The notes beneath the pieces were generated by a model. It made no database searches. It was not told where the DNA came from and saw only the letters and a list, made by a program, of their open reading frames with translations. From Acidimicrobiales bacterium (GTDB lineage: Bacteria > Actinomycetota > Acidimicrobiia > Acidimicrobiales > Iamiaceae): a DNA stretch of 64,000 bases. The position numbers were made by a program, and so were the translations under genes. Positions 53,430 through 61,480 of this stretch are shown here, piece by piece. Each line of letters starts with the position of its first letter. The stretch's first letter is position 1. The stretch spans positions 214,511 to 278,510 of the forward strand of contig JAUJOW010000001.1 of assembly GCA_030447445.1 (NCBI GenBank), given 5' to 3'.

Positions 53430-54965
53430 GTGGACGTCGTGCACGCCGTGACGCTCGGCGACGTCCTCCGGCAGCACCGGCGCAGCCGCCCCGATGCCCT
53501 CGCCGTCATCGACGGGGACCGGCGCCTGACCTGGCCCCAGCTCGACGACCGGGTGAACCGGCTGGCCGATGCCCTGGCCGGCGACGGCTTCGAGGCCGGG
53601 GACCGCATCCTGTGGATAGGGCAGAACTCCTTCCGGGTGCTCGAGGTCCTGTTGGCGGCGGCCAAGCTCGGCGGGATCTGCTGCCCGGCCAACTGGCGCC
53701 AGAGCGCCGACGAGCTGGCCTTCCTCGTCGACGACGTCGACGCCCACCTGGTCATCTGGCAGGAGGTCGAGATCGGCGACCCCGCCCGTGGCGCCCGAGA
53801 GCGTGCCACCTCGACGGCCCGGTGGGTCCGCCACGACACCGACGCCGACGACCCCGACGGGTACGAGGCGCTCGTGGCCTCGGGCCGGCCGGTCGACCCC
53901 GACGTGGCCGTCGACCCGTCCTCGCCGGTGCTGATGCTCTACACGGCCGCCTTCACCGGCACCCCGAACGGCGCCCTGCTGGCTCACTCCGCCCTCCTGG
54001 TGCAAGGCCTCGTGATGGCCCTCGTCCAGGAGATCACCCCCCAGTACCGATACCTGAACTCGGGTCCGTTGTTCCACGTGGCCACGTTCATGACCACGCT
54101 GGCCACCTTGCAGCTCGGCGGCGCCAACGTGTTCACCCGTCGGGTCGACGCCGCCGAGCTGTGCCGCCTGATCGACGCCGAGCGCTGCACCGGTGCCTTC
54201 CTCATGGGGCCGACGATCAAGGAGATGGTCGAGCTCAACGCCGACCGCCGCTACGACCTGTCCTCGCTGCGCACCTTCGGGGGCTCGCCGGAGTGGAACG
54301 ACATGGTCACCGTGGACACCAGCCCCTGGGCCCGGAACCCCGCCGGCTTCGGGCAGACTGAGGTCATGGGGATGCTGACCCTGAACGCCTGGGGTGGGGA
54401 CCAGCAGGGCAACTCCGGGCGTCCCGTCCCGATGGCCCAGGTGCGCATCGTGGATTCCGAAGGAGCCGAGGTGCCACCCGGCGAGACGGGTGAGATCGTG
54501 GCCCGGGGGCCGACGGTCATGGTCGGTTACCACCGCCGGCCCGAGCTCGACGCCGACAAGCGCACGGGCGGCTGGCACCACACCGGCGACCTCGGCCGGT
54601 TCGAGGCCGACGGGTCGCTCACCTTCATCGGACCTCGCACCCGGCTCATCAAGTCGGCGGCCGAGAACATCTACCCGGCCGAGGTGGAGGGCTGCATCAA
54701 CCGTCATCCGGCCGTGGCCGAGAGCGCCGTCATCGGCGTCCCCGACCCGACCTGGGACCAGTCGGTCAAGGCCATCGTCGTGGCCAAGGACGGCGCCGAG
54801 GTGACCGCCGAGGAGCTCATCGAGCACTGCCGAGCGTCGATCGCCTCGTACAAGAAGCCCCGTTCGGTCGAGTTCGTCGACGCCCTGCCCCGGCAGGGCT
54901 GGCTCGTGGACTACGACGCCCTCGACGAGCGCTTCGGCGGTGGCGGCTACCCCGGCCGCCGGTGA
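53430..54965 (+). CDS. Acyl-CoA synthetase-like protein lacking two catalytic lysines
   Basis: 511 residues with the ANL fold (LGDVLRQHRRSRPDALAVID, PLFHVATFMTTLATLQLGGA, TRLIKSAAENIYPAEVEG, GWHHTGDLGRFEADGSLTFI). The P-loop, normally YTSGTTGxPKG, reads YTAAFTGTPNGALLAH, so its Ser and Lys are replaced. At the A10 position, where GK is expected, the chain ends PRQGWLVDYDALDERFGGGG with no lysine. This suggests an inactive paralogue, a CoA-ligase partner, or a different reaction. Confirmed as a full-length frame with no break. GTG start at 53430. Confidence 0.85.
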   Translation: MDVVHAVTLGDVLRQHRRSRPDALAVIDGDRRLTWPQLDDRVNRLADALAGDGFEAGDRILWIGQNSFRVLEVLLAAAKLGGICCPANWRQSADELAFLVDDVDAHLVIWQEVEIGDPARGARERATSTARWVRHDTDADDPDGYEALVASGRPVDPDVAVDPSSPVLMLYTAAFTGTPNGALLAHSALLVQGLVMALVQEITPQYRYLNSGPLFHVATFMTTLATLQLGGANVFTRRVDAAELCRLIDAERCTGAFLMGPTIKEMVELNADRRYDLSSLRTFGGSPEWNDMVTVDTSPWARNPAGFGQTEVMGMLTLNAWGGDQQGNSGRPVPMAQVRIVDSEGAEVPPGETGEIVARGPTVMVGYHRRPELDADKRTGGWHHTGDLGRFEADGSLTFIGPRTRLIKSAAENIYPAEVEGCINRHPAVAESAVIGVPDPTWDQSVKAIVVAKDGAEVTAEELIEHCRASIASYKKPRSVEFVDALPRQGWLVDYDALDERFGGGGYPGRR

Positions 54966-55394
54966 TCAGGCCGGCGGAAGGTCGCTCACCTCGGGGGCCT
55001 CGCCGAGGAAGACGATCTCCCGGAGCGTGAAACGCCAGCGGTCACCGTCGCGGCGGAGGTGGTCGTGGTAGCGGCCGGCGCTGGTCACGGCCAACCCGTC
55101 ACCCGCCTGGCCGACGAACACGAAGTCCGTCCAGGCCCTCGCCTCGTCACCGTCCACCACGATGAGCGGACTCACGGCCACGTGCTTGCCTCGGCGCTCG
55201 GGGGGCAGGCCGGCCTCGATGAACTTCCTGATGGCGTCGCGCCCCTCGTGGGCGCGGCCCATCACCCAGAAGCGGGCGTCGGAGGTGAACAGCTCGCCCC
55301 ACTCGGCGAACCGGCCGTCGTCGCAGAGCTGGCAGTAGCGGGTCAGGGTACGACGGATCTCCTCCTCGTCGCCCTCAATCCCCACATGTCGCAC
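54966..55394 (-). CDS. SnoaL-like (NTF2-fold) protein
   Basis: 142 residues. EEEIRRTLTRYCQLCDDGRF, WGELFTSDARFWVMGRAHEG, RDAIRKFIEAGLPPERRGKH and SAGRYHDHLRRDGDRWRFTL match the SnoaL_4 group, often found with steroid and aromatic degradation genes (for example ketosteroid-isomerase-like proteins). It is convergent with the synthetase-like gene (no gap). Catalytic residues cannot be assigned. Confidence 0.82.
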   Translation of the reverse strand: MRHVGIEGDEEEIRRTLTRYCQLCDDGRFAEWGELFTSDARFWVMGRAHEGRDAIRKFIEAGLPPERRGKHVAVSPLIVVDGDEARAWTDFVFVGQAGDGLAVTSAGRYHDHLRRDGDRWRFTLREIVFLGEAPEVSDLPPA

Positions 55395-55653
55395 CCTACC
55401 GAGGCACCCACGACGTGACCTGCGCGGTGTCGAGCAGCCATCGGTCGACGCTGTCCAGGCTCAGGTGAGCGACGTCCGCGGCGTGCCCAAGCCGTCGATG
55501 CCCTGCGGGCGGGGGTCGTTGACGGGCTCGAGGCCGCGCCCAGCACCGAGCGTGTGGCACCACTCAGCCGCAACGATCTCCTCCAATCCCTCGGGTACCG
55601 CGCGTGAGCTTTGATCTGCCCCCTGAGATGTCACGCGTGGGATGCTCTTGACC

Positions 55654-55797
55654 ATGGATGGCAAGCAGATCAAGCCGCTCCGCACCGAGGCTGGTCTCAG
55701 CCAAGCCGCGCTTGCGGATTCGATCGGAGTCGCGCAGGGACTCATATCGCATCACTCCCCCTCAGCAGAAGATTGCCGCCATCAAAGATCGACTTGA
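55654..55797 (+). pseudogene. XRE-type HTH fragment, probable 5' part of the downstream gene
   Basis: 47 codons: IKPLRTEAGLSQAALADSIG and VAQGLISH form an XRE helix-turn-helix. Shortly after, the frame changes and the open frame continues as PPQQKIAAIKDRLERA into the gene at 55823, as if 1-2 bases (or 3n+1) were lost near 55760. Base use is visibly richer in A/T than neighbours. The whole would be HTH-HTH-GIY-YIG. Confidence 0.55.
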
Positions 55798-55822
55798 GCG
55801 TGCTTCGGCTTCGGGCGTTGAA

Positions 55823-56356
55823 ATGCCTACTTCGCCCAGCCAGGACTACGGAGAGTGGATCAGAAGCACCCGAGATAGGTTGGGTCTCAGTCGCAAGCAG
55901 CTGGCCGAGGAGTCAGATATAAGCCAGGTCCAGATCTTCAACATTGAGACAGGACGGACCACGAATCCACGCGACACCACGCGTACGCAGCTCGAAAAGG
56001 TCTTGCAAGAAAAGCCACCGGGCAAGACCGTGAAAGCCGTCGAGAAGAGCGCGCAGGTCGCCGGCGTAGGGCGCATGAGCGACTTCGATCCTCATAACGA
56101 AGAAGACTTTCCCAAGGAACCGGTGATATACGTCCTCTACGACATCAGCAACCGGCCGATCTACGTCGGCAAGAGCGAAGACATCCGAGGTCGGCTTCGC
56201 AACCACCTAGATAAGTTCTGGTACCGACGCCCGATCGTCGAAACGGGCGCCTACTTGCGAGTGGACGACTCCACCCTGCGAGCGCAGCTCGAGGAAACAC
56301 TCATCAAGTTCCTGAAGTCGAACGCCGTCATCAACCAGCGACTTGTTGACCGATAG
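55823..56356 (+). CDS. HTH and GIY-YIG-nuclease fusion protein
   Basis: 177 residues. Residues ~10-62 form an XRE helix-turn-helix (STRDRLGLSRKQLAEESDIS, FNIETGRTTNPR). Residues ~99-175 resemble a GIY-YIG nuclease: VIYVLYDISNRPIYVGKSED has the two Tyr segments, IRGRLRNH gives the Arg/His region, and EETLIKFLKSNAVINQ supplies the Glu and Asn. Lower GC, ATA/AGA codons, and a position between SnoaL and operator site 7 indicate transfer. A function as restriction, anti-phage or mobile-element nuclease is inference. An ATG at 55823 follows a disrupted first HTH. Confidence 0.65.
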   Translation: MPTSPSQDYGEWIRSTRDRLGLSRKQLAEESDISQVQIFNIETGRTTNPRDTTRTQLEKVLQEKPPGKTVKAVEKSAQVAGVGRMSDFDPHNEEDFPKEPVIYVLYDISNRPIYVGKSEDIRGRLRNHLDKFWYRRPIVETGAYLRVDDSTLRAQLEETLIKFLKSNAVINQRLVDR

Positions 56357-56476
56357 CCCTAACCATGCCATCGTCACCATGGAATCGCCTCATGACTGCA
56401 TCGAAGGCCGGATCGAGTAGCCGAAACAGATAGCAGCGACGAGCAGTCCTCCGCTGAGCGCTGCTCTCTCAAGACC

Positions 56477-56490
56477 TGACGCCGGTGTCA
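56477..56490. promoter_or_regulatory. TGAC-N6-GTCA operator, site 7
   Basis: TGACGCCGGTGTCA directly before the -10 box TACAGT (56493-56498) of the lipoate-ligase-like gene, whose GTG follows after 8 nt (leaderless-like). Only one side has an operon; the other holds the AT-richer HTH/GIY-YIG gene. Confidence 0.72.
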
Positions 56491-56506
56491 TGTACAGTCG
56501 CCGCCG

Positions 56507-57622
56507 GTGGACGAGCCCTGGCGGTACCTCGACCTCGACCGGCAGGACCCGTACGAGAACGCCGCCACCATGCCCGTGCTTGTGCGCTCGGTGATGGAGA
56601 CCGGCCGGGCCGTGGCCACCACCAGCGCCTGGGGGCGGACCCACCTGAACGTCGGTTGGTTCGACGACGTCGACGCCACCCTCGACCTGGCCCGCTGCCA
56701 GAAGCTGGGGGTGGAGGTGATCCGCCGGGCCGTGTACGGCGGCGGCACCGCGTACTACCAGGAGGGCTGCTCGGTGATGTGGGGGTTCCTCCTCCCCAAG
56801 GACAGGTACCCCGACCTCGACGGTGAGCTGCGCCGCTTCCAGACCGTCGTGGGCGACGCACTCGCCCGGGTCGGCCTCGGCGAGGTCGCCTTCGAGGGGT
56901 CGAGCGACCTGCGCTGGCAGGGCCGCAAGCTCGGTGCGCTCACCGCCCAAGACGTGGTGGGGTGCAACTCGGTCGGCGGGTTCCTCAACGTGGCCAGACC
57001 CGACCTCGCCACCTACCTGCGAGTCGTGCGAGTCCCCGACGACAAGTTCAAGGACAAGGTGGTCAAGGACATGCGGGAGTACGTGGCCACCGCCGAGGAC
57101 GTCCTCGGCCACCCGGTCGGCTACGAGGAGCTGCGCGACGCTCTCCTGGCTGCGCTCGCCGCCGCCGGCATCGACGTGGTGCCGGGTGAGCTCACCCCCG
57201 GCGAACGCAAGGGGGTGGCCAAGGTGTCGGCCCGGGTGGGCAGCGACGAGGCCATCCGCCGGGTGTCGTCCGACCGCTTCAGGGCCGACGCTCCGCCCGG
57301 CACCCGGGTGGCGTTCGCCAACGAGAAGGGCCGCAAGCTGTGCCGGGCCGGCGTGGCCCTCGGCGACGACGGCACCGTGGTCGCCGCCATGCTCGCCGGG
57401 GACATGCACGTCAGCCCACCCGATCTCATCGACCGGGTGGCCGACGCCCTGGTCGGGGCGCGGGCGCACGACCGGGGTGACCTGCGGGACCGCATCGCCA
57501 CTGTCTTCGAGGGCCCTGATGTCCACCAGGCCGACGAGACGATGGGGGTCACCTCCGACGACCTCCTTGCCGCCGTGGTCAAGGCGGTGGCCGCCGCCGA
57601 CACTGCGCCGGTGGGGGTGTAG
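56507..57622 (+). CDS. Lipoate-protein ligase A-like protein
   Basis: 371 residues. The N-terminal ~230 residues belong to the BPL/LplA/LipB fold: WRYLDLDRQDPYENAATMPV, VIRRAVYGGGTAYYQEGCSV (the RRxSGGGAVYHD-type lipoyl-AMP loop), MWGFLLPKD, and SSDLRWQGRKLGALTAQDVV with the probable catalytic Lys. The remaining part (KGVAKVSARVGSDEAIRR) may be the accessory C-terminal domain. Target and substrate are unknown; it could transfer lipoate or another acid to a protein or carrier. First gene of a three-gene operon with an SDR and an MDR dehydrogenase. Confidence 0.82.
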   Translation: MDEPWRYLDLDRQDPYENAATMPVLVRSVMETGRAVATTSAWGRTHLNVGWFDDVDATLDLARCQKLGVEVIRRAVYGGGTAYYQEGCSVMWGFLLPKDRYPDLDGELRRFQTVVGDALARVGLGEVAFEGSSDLRWQGRKLGALTAQDVVGCNSVGGFLNVARPDLATYLRVVRVPDDKFKDKVVKDMREYVATAEDVLGHPVGYEELRDALLAALAAAGIDVVPGELTPGERKGVAKVSARVGSDEAIRRVSSDRFRADAPPGTRVAFANEKGRKLCRAGVALGDDGTVVAAMLAGDMHVSPPDLIDRVADALVGARAHDRGDLRDRIATVFEGPDVHQADETMGVTSDDLLAAVVKAVAAADTAPVGV

Positions 57623-57628
57623 GCCGGC

Positions 57629-58408
57629 GTGGAGGTCTCCGGGGCACGGGTCCTCGTCACGGGGGCGTCGTCGGGCATCGGCGCCGCCCTCGCCGAGCGG
57701 TTGGCCGAGCGCGGGGCCACCGTCGGCCTGGTGGCCCGCCGCCAGGACCGGCTGGACGAGGTGCTCGAACGCTGCCGGGTCCACCAGCCCGGCAGCCAGC
57801 ACTGGGTGTGCGACCTGTCCGAACTCGACGCCGCCGAGCGCCTGGCCATCGAGGCGTGGGACACCTTCGGCCACCTCGACGTGCTCGTCAACAACGCCGC
57901 CGTGCCGAAGCGCCGCGCCGCCACCGCCCTCACCGCCGCCGAGGTCGAGCACACGATGGCCGTGAACTTCCACAGCCCGGTGCGGATGACCCTCGCGCTC
58001 CTCCCCCGGATGCTCCAGCGCGACTCCGGCGTGATCGTCAACGTGGCCAGCATCGCCGGCCGCCTCGGCGTGTTCCGGGAGGCGGCCTACTCGGCGTCGA
58101 AGTTCGCACTCTCCGGATGGAGCGAGTCACTGGCCGTGGACCTGTGGGACACCGGCGTCGACGTGCGCCTGATCCACCCCGGCGCCATCGACACGGAGAT
58201 CTGGGACCAGCCCGACAACGACCAGCCCGTATACCAGGGCCCCAAGGAGCCGCCCGAGGTGGTGGCCGACGGCACCATCGCCGCCATCGAGGGCGACCGC
58301 TTCGAGCACTACCTACCCGACCTCAAGGTGGCGGTCGAGCTCAAGACCAACGACATCGACATCTTCCTGCACGGCCTGGCCGACGAGGCTCGGAGAGCGG
58401 CCCCCTGA
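57629..58408 (+). CDS. Short-chain dehydrogenase
   Basis: 259 residues. VLVTGASSGIGAALAERLAE (NADP motif), VLVNNAAVPKRRAATALTAA, catalytic Ser in IVNVASIAGRLGVFREA, then YSASKFALSGWSESLAVDLW. This resembles classical SDRs acting on steroid or lipid alcohols. GTG at 57629, 6 nt after the ligase-like gene. The next gene overlaps through CTGA. Confidence 0.87.
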   Translation: MEVSGARVLVTGASSGIGAALAERLAERGATVGLVARRQDRLDEVLERCRVHQPGSQHWVCDLSELDAAERLAIEAWDTFGHLDVLVNNAAVPKRRAATALTAAEVEHTMAVNFHSPVRMTLALLPRMLQRDSGVIVNVASIAGRLGVFREAAYSASKFALSGWSESLAVDLWDTGVDVRLIHPGAIDTEIWDQPDNDQPVYQGPKEPPEVVADGTIAAIEGDRFEHYLPDLKVAVELKTNDIDIFLHGLADEARRAAP

Positions 58409-59631
58409 AGGCGCTGGTCTTCATGACCGACCCCGACCCCACCGAGGTCGGGCCCGACACCTCCCGGCTCGTGCAGCACCTGGCGTCGACCCCCATGGCC
58501 TTGCGCGAGGTCGACGAGCCTCCGTTGCTCGGGCCGGACTGGACGGTGCTGCGCACCCGCCTGTGCGGCATCTGCGGCTCGGACACCAAGCAGGTGCTGA
58601 TGGACTTCGACGACGCCGCCGACAACCCGATGACGGCGTTCATCTCCTTCCCGCAGGTGCTCGGCCACGAGGTGGTGGCCACCGTCGACCGGGTCGGCCC
58701 CGAGGTGAACGACCTCGAGCCCGGGCAGCGGGTCGTCCTCAACCCGTGGCTGTCCTGCGGCCCGCGGGGGGTCGATCCGGTGTGCCCGCCATGCGCCGCC
58801 GGGGACTACAGCCAGTGCTGGAGCTTCCTCGATGGGCGCTTGTCGCCCGGCATCCACTCCGGCAACGCCACCGAGGCCACCGGGGGGTTCGCCGACCGTC
58901 TCCCCGCCCATCGATCGATGGCCTTCCCGGTGCCCGACGACGTCCCCGACGAGGTCGCCGTGCTGGCCGACCCGTTCTCGGTCTCGCTCCACGCCATCAC
59001 CCGCAACCCGCCCCCGGCCGGCGGCCGGGCGCTCGTGTACGGCGCAGGCGCGCTCGGCACCACGGCCACCGCCATCCTGTCCGCCCTCCACCCCGACGTG
59101 GCGGTGGCCACCGTCGCCCGCTGGCCGGCCCAGGCTGCGCTGGCTGGTCGGCTCGGGGCCACCGTCTTCGTTCCCGAGCCCCGCCTCGAGCTCGTGGAAG
59201 CGGTGGCGGCGTGGGCGGAAGCCACTCTCCGCCACCCGTGGGAAGGGCTGCCCATCGCCTACCCCGGCGGTGTCGACGTCGTCTACGACACCGTCGGCGC
59301 CCCCGAGACGGTGGAAGTGGGGCTGCGGGTGCTGGCGGGGCGGGGGACGCTGGTGCAGCTCGGGGTGAGCTCGCCAGCCCGGTTCGAGTGGACCCCCTGG
59401 TACTTCAAGGAGCTGCGGCTGGTCGGCTCGAACGCCTTCGGGGTCGAGGAGGTGGAGGGCGAGCGCCGCCACGCCATCGAGCACTACCTCGCCCTGGTCG
59501 CCGACGGTCGCATCGACCTCTCGGGCATGTTGACCCACCGGTTCCGGCTGGAGGACTGGCGGGAGGCGTTCGCCACCCTGATCGACCAGGGCGAGACCGG
59601 GGCCATCAAGGTCGCCTTCGACCTCCGCTGA
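58405..59631 (+). CDS. Zinc-dependent MDR alcohol dehydrogenase
   Basis: About 408 residues. Catalytic zinc ligands: RLCGICGSDTKQVL and the His/Glu in VLGHEVVATVD. Structural zinc cysteines: CGPRGVDPVCPPCAAGDYSQ. Rossmann motif VYGAGALGTTATAILSALHP. The family N-terminus (KALVFM) begins at a CTG (58405) whose CTGA overlaps the SDR stop; the first ATG is at 58423 and would start at TDPDPTEVG. I favour CTG because it restores the standard MKALVF opening, but ATG is possible. Confidence 0.85.
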   Translation: MKALVFMTDPDPTEVGPDTSRLVQHLASTPMALREVDEPPLLGPDWTVLRTRLCGICGSDTKQVLMDFDDAADNPMTAFISFPQVLGHEVVATVDRVGPEVNDLEPGQRVVLNPWLSCGPRGVDPVCPPCAAGDYSQCWSFLDGRLSPGIHSGNATEATGGFADRLPAHRSMAFPVPDDVPDEVAVLADPFSVSLHAITRNPPPAGGRALVYGAGALGTTATAILSALHPDVAVATVARWPAQAALAGRLGATVFVPEPRLELVEAVAAWAEATLRHPWEGLPIAYPGGVDVVYDTVGAPETVEVGLRVLAGRGTLVQLGVSSPARFEWTPWYFKELRLVGSNAFGVEEVEGERRHAIEHYLALVADGRIDLSGMLTHRFRLEDWREAFATLIDQGETGAIKVAFDLR

Positions 59632-59639
59632 GTCATCCC

Positions 59640-60063
59640 AGCAGGAGACGGTGCCGGCGGGAACGACCCATTCCGTGGTCTGGTTCGTGACATCGGCGAT
59701 GAGGTCGAAGTCATGGTCGTAATGCAGCACGACCAGTCCGGCCGCCTCGGCGGCAGCGGCGATCAACAGGTCGGCGATCTTCGCGGCGCGCTGCTGGCTG
59801 CGAACAGCGAGCGCATCCTGGACCTCGACCGCTCGGTCGAGCACGGTCTGGCCCATGGGTACGAACGGCCAGGCAGCGTGCACGTCGCGCATCCGTCGAT
59901 GCGATCCCGGACTGGTCGCCGAGGAGCCCGCCTCCAGATCAGTCGGCGTGCAGCGTGCGATCAACCCGGCCTCCAAGAGCGGGTGGAGCCGTTCAGCCAC
60001 CTCGGCGCGACGTCCCCTCGCCAGCGCTGACGTGTCGCCGAGGTAGTACGGCTTCAGTGCCAC
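59640..60063 (-). CDS. vapC: VapC-like PIN-domain toxin without a stop at the usual place
   Basis: PIN domain: YLGDTSALARGRRAEVAERL (first catalytic Asp), TDLEAGS, KIADLLIAAAAEAAGLVVLH, YDHDFDLIADVTNQT (last acidic pair). A VapC should end near TEWVVPAGTVS at about 59640, but the frame has no stop there and stays open antisense through the MDR gene to 58309; a TGA lies one frame over. The true end is uncertain: frameshift, sequence error, or decayed toxin. The GTG overlaps vapB by 10 nt. It acts, if intact, as a ribonuclease. Confidence 0.75.
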
Positions 60064-60260
60064 GCAGCTCGACGCTCGGCCGGGTCGGCCAGCGCTTCCA
60101 GATCGACCTCCCGCTCGGCAAGCAGTGCTCGCCGACGGCGGTCGAGCGCGAGCACCTCATCGAACGCGGCGTCAACGGTCGCCTTCAAGGTGCGCGTCTC
60201 GAGCAGTTGCAGAACGGCGTCGAGCTTCGCGTCGTCCACCTCGATCAGCCTCTTCGTCAC
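60054..60260 (-). CDS. vapB: VapB-like antitoxin
   Basis: 68 residues from a GTG at 60260. TKRLIEVDDAKLDAVLQLLE, then TRTLKATVDAAFDEVLALDR, is the ribbon-helix-helix DNA-binding part of VapB antitoxins that autoregulate, and REVDLEALADPAERRAAWH is the toxin-binding tail. Two upstream in-frame ATGs (60299, 60281) are less typical. It overlaps vapC by 10 nt, the usual order for these modules. Confidence 0.85.
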   Translation of the reverse strand: MTKRLIEVDDAKLDAVLQLLETRTLKATVDAAFDEVLALDRRRRALLAEREVDLEALADPAERRAAWH

Positions 60261-60314
60261 CCGCCGAGGATATCCGATCATGTACGAGCGGATAGCCAAG
60301 TCGAGTGGGAAGAC

Positions 60315-61412
60315 TCAGATCACCGAGTCGCCGGCTTCGACCTTGGCCTTCAGGAAGCGGGCGAGACGGGTCCGGTGGAAGGTGGCGTCGCCGAAGCTGA
60401 CCTGGTCGAGCTGACCTCGCTTCAGGTAGAGGTGCACGTCGCTCTCCCACGTGAACCCGACGCCCCCGTGCACCTGAAGGGTCGAGGCCAGCACCCGCTT
60501 GGAGGCGTCGCTGCACCAGGTCTTGGCTGTCGACGCGGCGACGGCCGCATCGGGGTCGCCGGCGCCGATGGCCCAGGCCGCGTACAGGGCCGTGGAGCGC
60601 ATGCCCTCCACGTCGACCAGCATGTCGGCGCAGCGGTGCTTCACGGCCTGGAAGCTGCCGATGGGTCGCCCGAACTGGACCCGCTCCTTGGCGTAGGCGA
60701 CGGCCATGTCCATGGCCCGGCTGCACACCCCGAGCAGCTCGGCGGCGTACGCGGTGGCGCCCCGGTCGAGGTGGCGGGCGGCCGCCTCGGCGGGGCCGAG
60801 GCGCACCGCCGGCGTGGCGTCGAAGTGCAGCCAGGCCAGCTCCCTCGTTCGATCCATGGCCGGCTCCGGCGAGGGGCGGGCATCGCCGGCCCGCTCGACG
60901 AGGAAGAGCCCCTCCTCCCCCTCGGAGCCGACGGCTGGCACCACGAGGACGTCGGCCGAGGGGCCGAACACCACCGGTTCAGGGGTGCCAGAGAGACGCC
61001 AGCCCGAGGCGTCATCGCCGGCGACGGCCACTGGCGTGGACACGGCGGCGGCCACGGCGGTGCCGCTGACCAGTGGCTCCACCCAGGCCTCGGCGCCGGT
61101 CACCCCGTCGCCGAGCGCGGCCACCACGGCGTCGAGGGCCACGAGGTGCTGGAGGATCGGCGCCGGGGCCAGGTGGGCGCCGACCTGCTCGAGGAGGACG
61201 GCGACCTCGACCCAACCCAACCCCACCCCGCCGAGCGGGCCGGGCACGGTGATGCCTGTCCAGCCCTGGTCCACCATGGCCTGCCAGAGGTCGCGGTCCC
61301 ACCCGCCACCGTCGACCACGGCCCGCACCCGCTCGGGCGCGGATCGCTTGGCCAGCAGGTCCCGGGCGGCACCGGCCAGGGCCCGCTGGTCGTCGGACAG
61401 CTCGAAGTCCAC
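60315..61412 (-). CDS. Acyl-CoA dehydrogenase, smaller subunit type
   Basis: 365 residues, shorter than single-chain enzymes. LSDDQRALAGAARDLLAKRS, GVGLGWVEVAVLLEQVG, CSRAMDMAVAYAKERVQFGR and FTWESDVHLYLKRGQLDQVS match FadE subunits of the steroid-type alpha2beta2 dehydrogenases (for example ChsE1/E2 or FadE28/29). In such pairs one subunit lacks the catalytic base, and I do not see a clear one here. GTG at 61412, with TAGCCT 6 nt upstream. Divergent from the larger partner, site 8 between. Confidence 0.85.
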   Translation of the reverse strand: MDFELSDDQRALAGAARDLLAKRSAPERVRAVVDGGGWDRDLWQAMVDQGWTGITVPGPLGGVGLGWVEVAVLLEQVGAHLAPAPILQHLVALDAVVAALGDGVTGAEAWVEPLVSGTAVAAAVSTPVAVAGDDASGWRLSGTPEPVVFGPSADVLVVPAVGSEGEEGLFLVERAGDARPSPEPAMDRTRELAWLHFDATPAVRLGPAEAAARHLDRGATAYAAELLGVCSRAMDMAVAYAKERVQFGRPIGSFQAVKHRCADMLVDVEGMRSTALYAAWAIGAGDPDAAVAASTAKTWCSDASKRVLASTLQVHGGVGFTWESDVHLYLKRGQLDQVSFGDATFHRTRLARFLKAKVEAGDSVI

Positions 61413-61431
61413 CGCCGGAGGCTAGCTTTCC

Positions 61432-61445
61432 TGACATCGGCGTCA
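61432..61445. promoter_or_regulatory. TGAC-N6-GTCA operator, site 8
   Basis: TGACATCGGCGTCA between the divergent small and large acyl-CoA dehydrogenase genes. On the minus strand TAGCCT follows it and lies 6 nt before the small-subunit GTG (leaderless-like). Confidence 0.7.
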
Positions 61446-61480
61446 CCTTTGCCGCCAGGACCCGGGAGCCCGCCACCCCG

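Noticed and set aside
53421-54827. Minus-strand open frame opposite the acyl-CoA synthetase-like gene
   Set aside because: Low-complexity Gly/Val/His/Arg-rich translation with no domain; a shadow of the real plus-strand gene.
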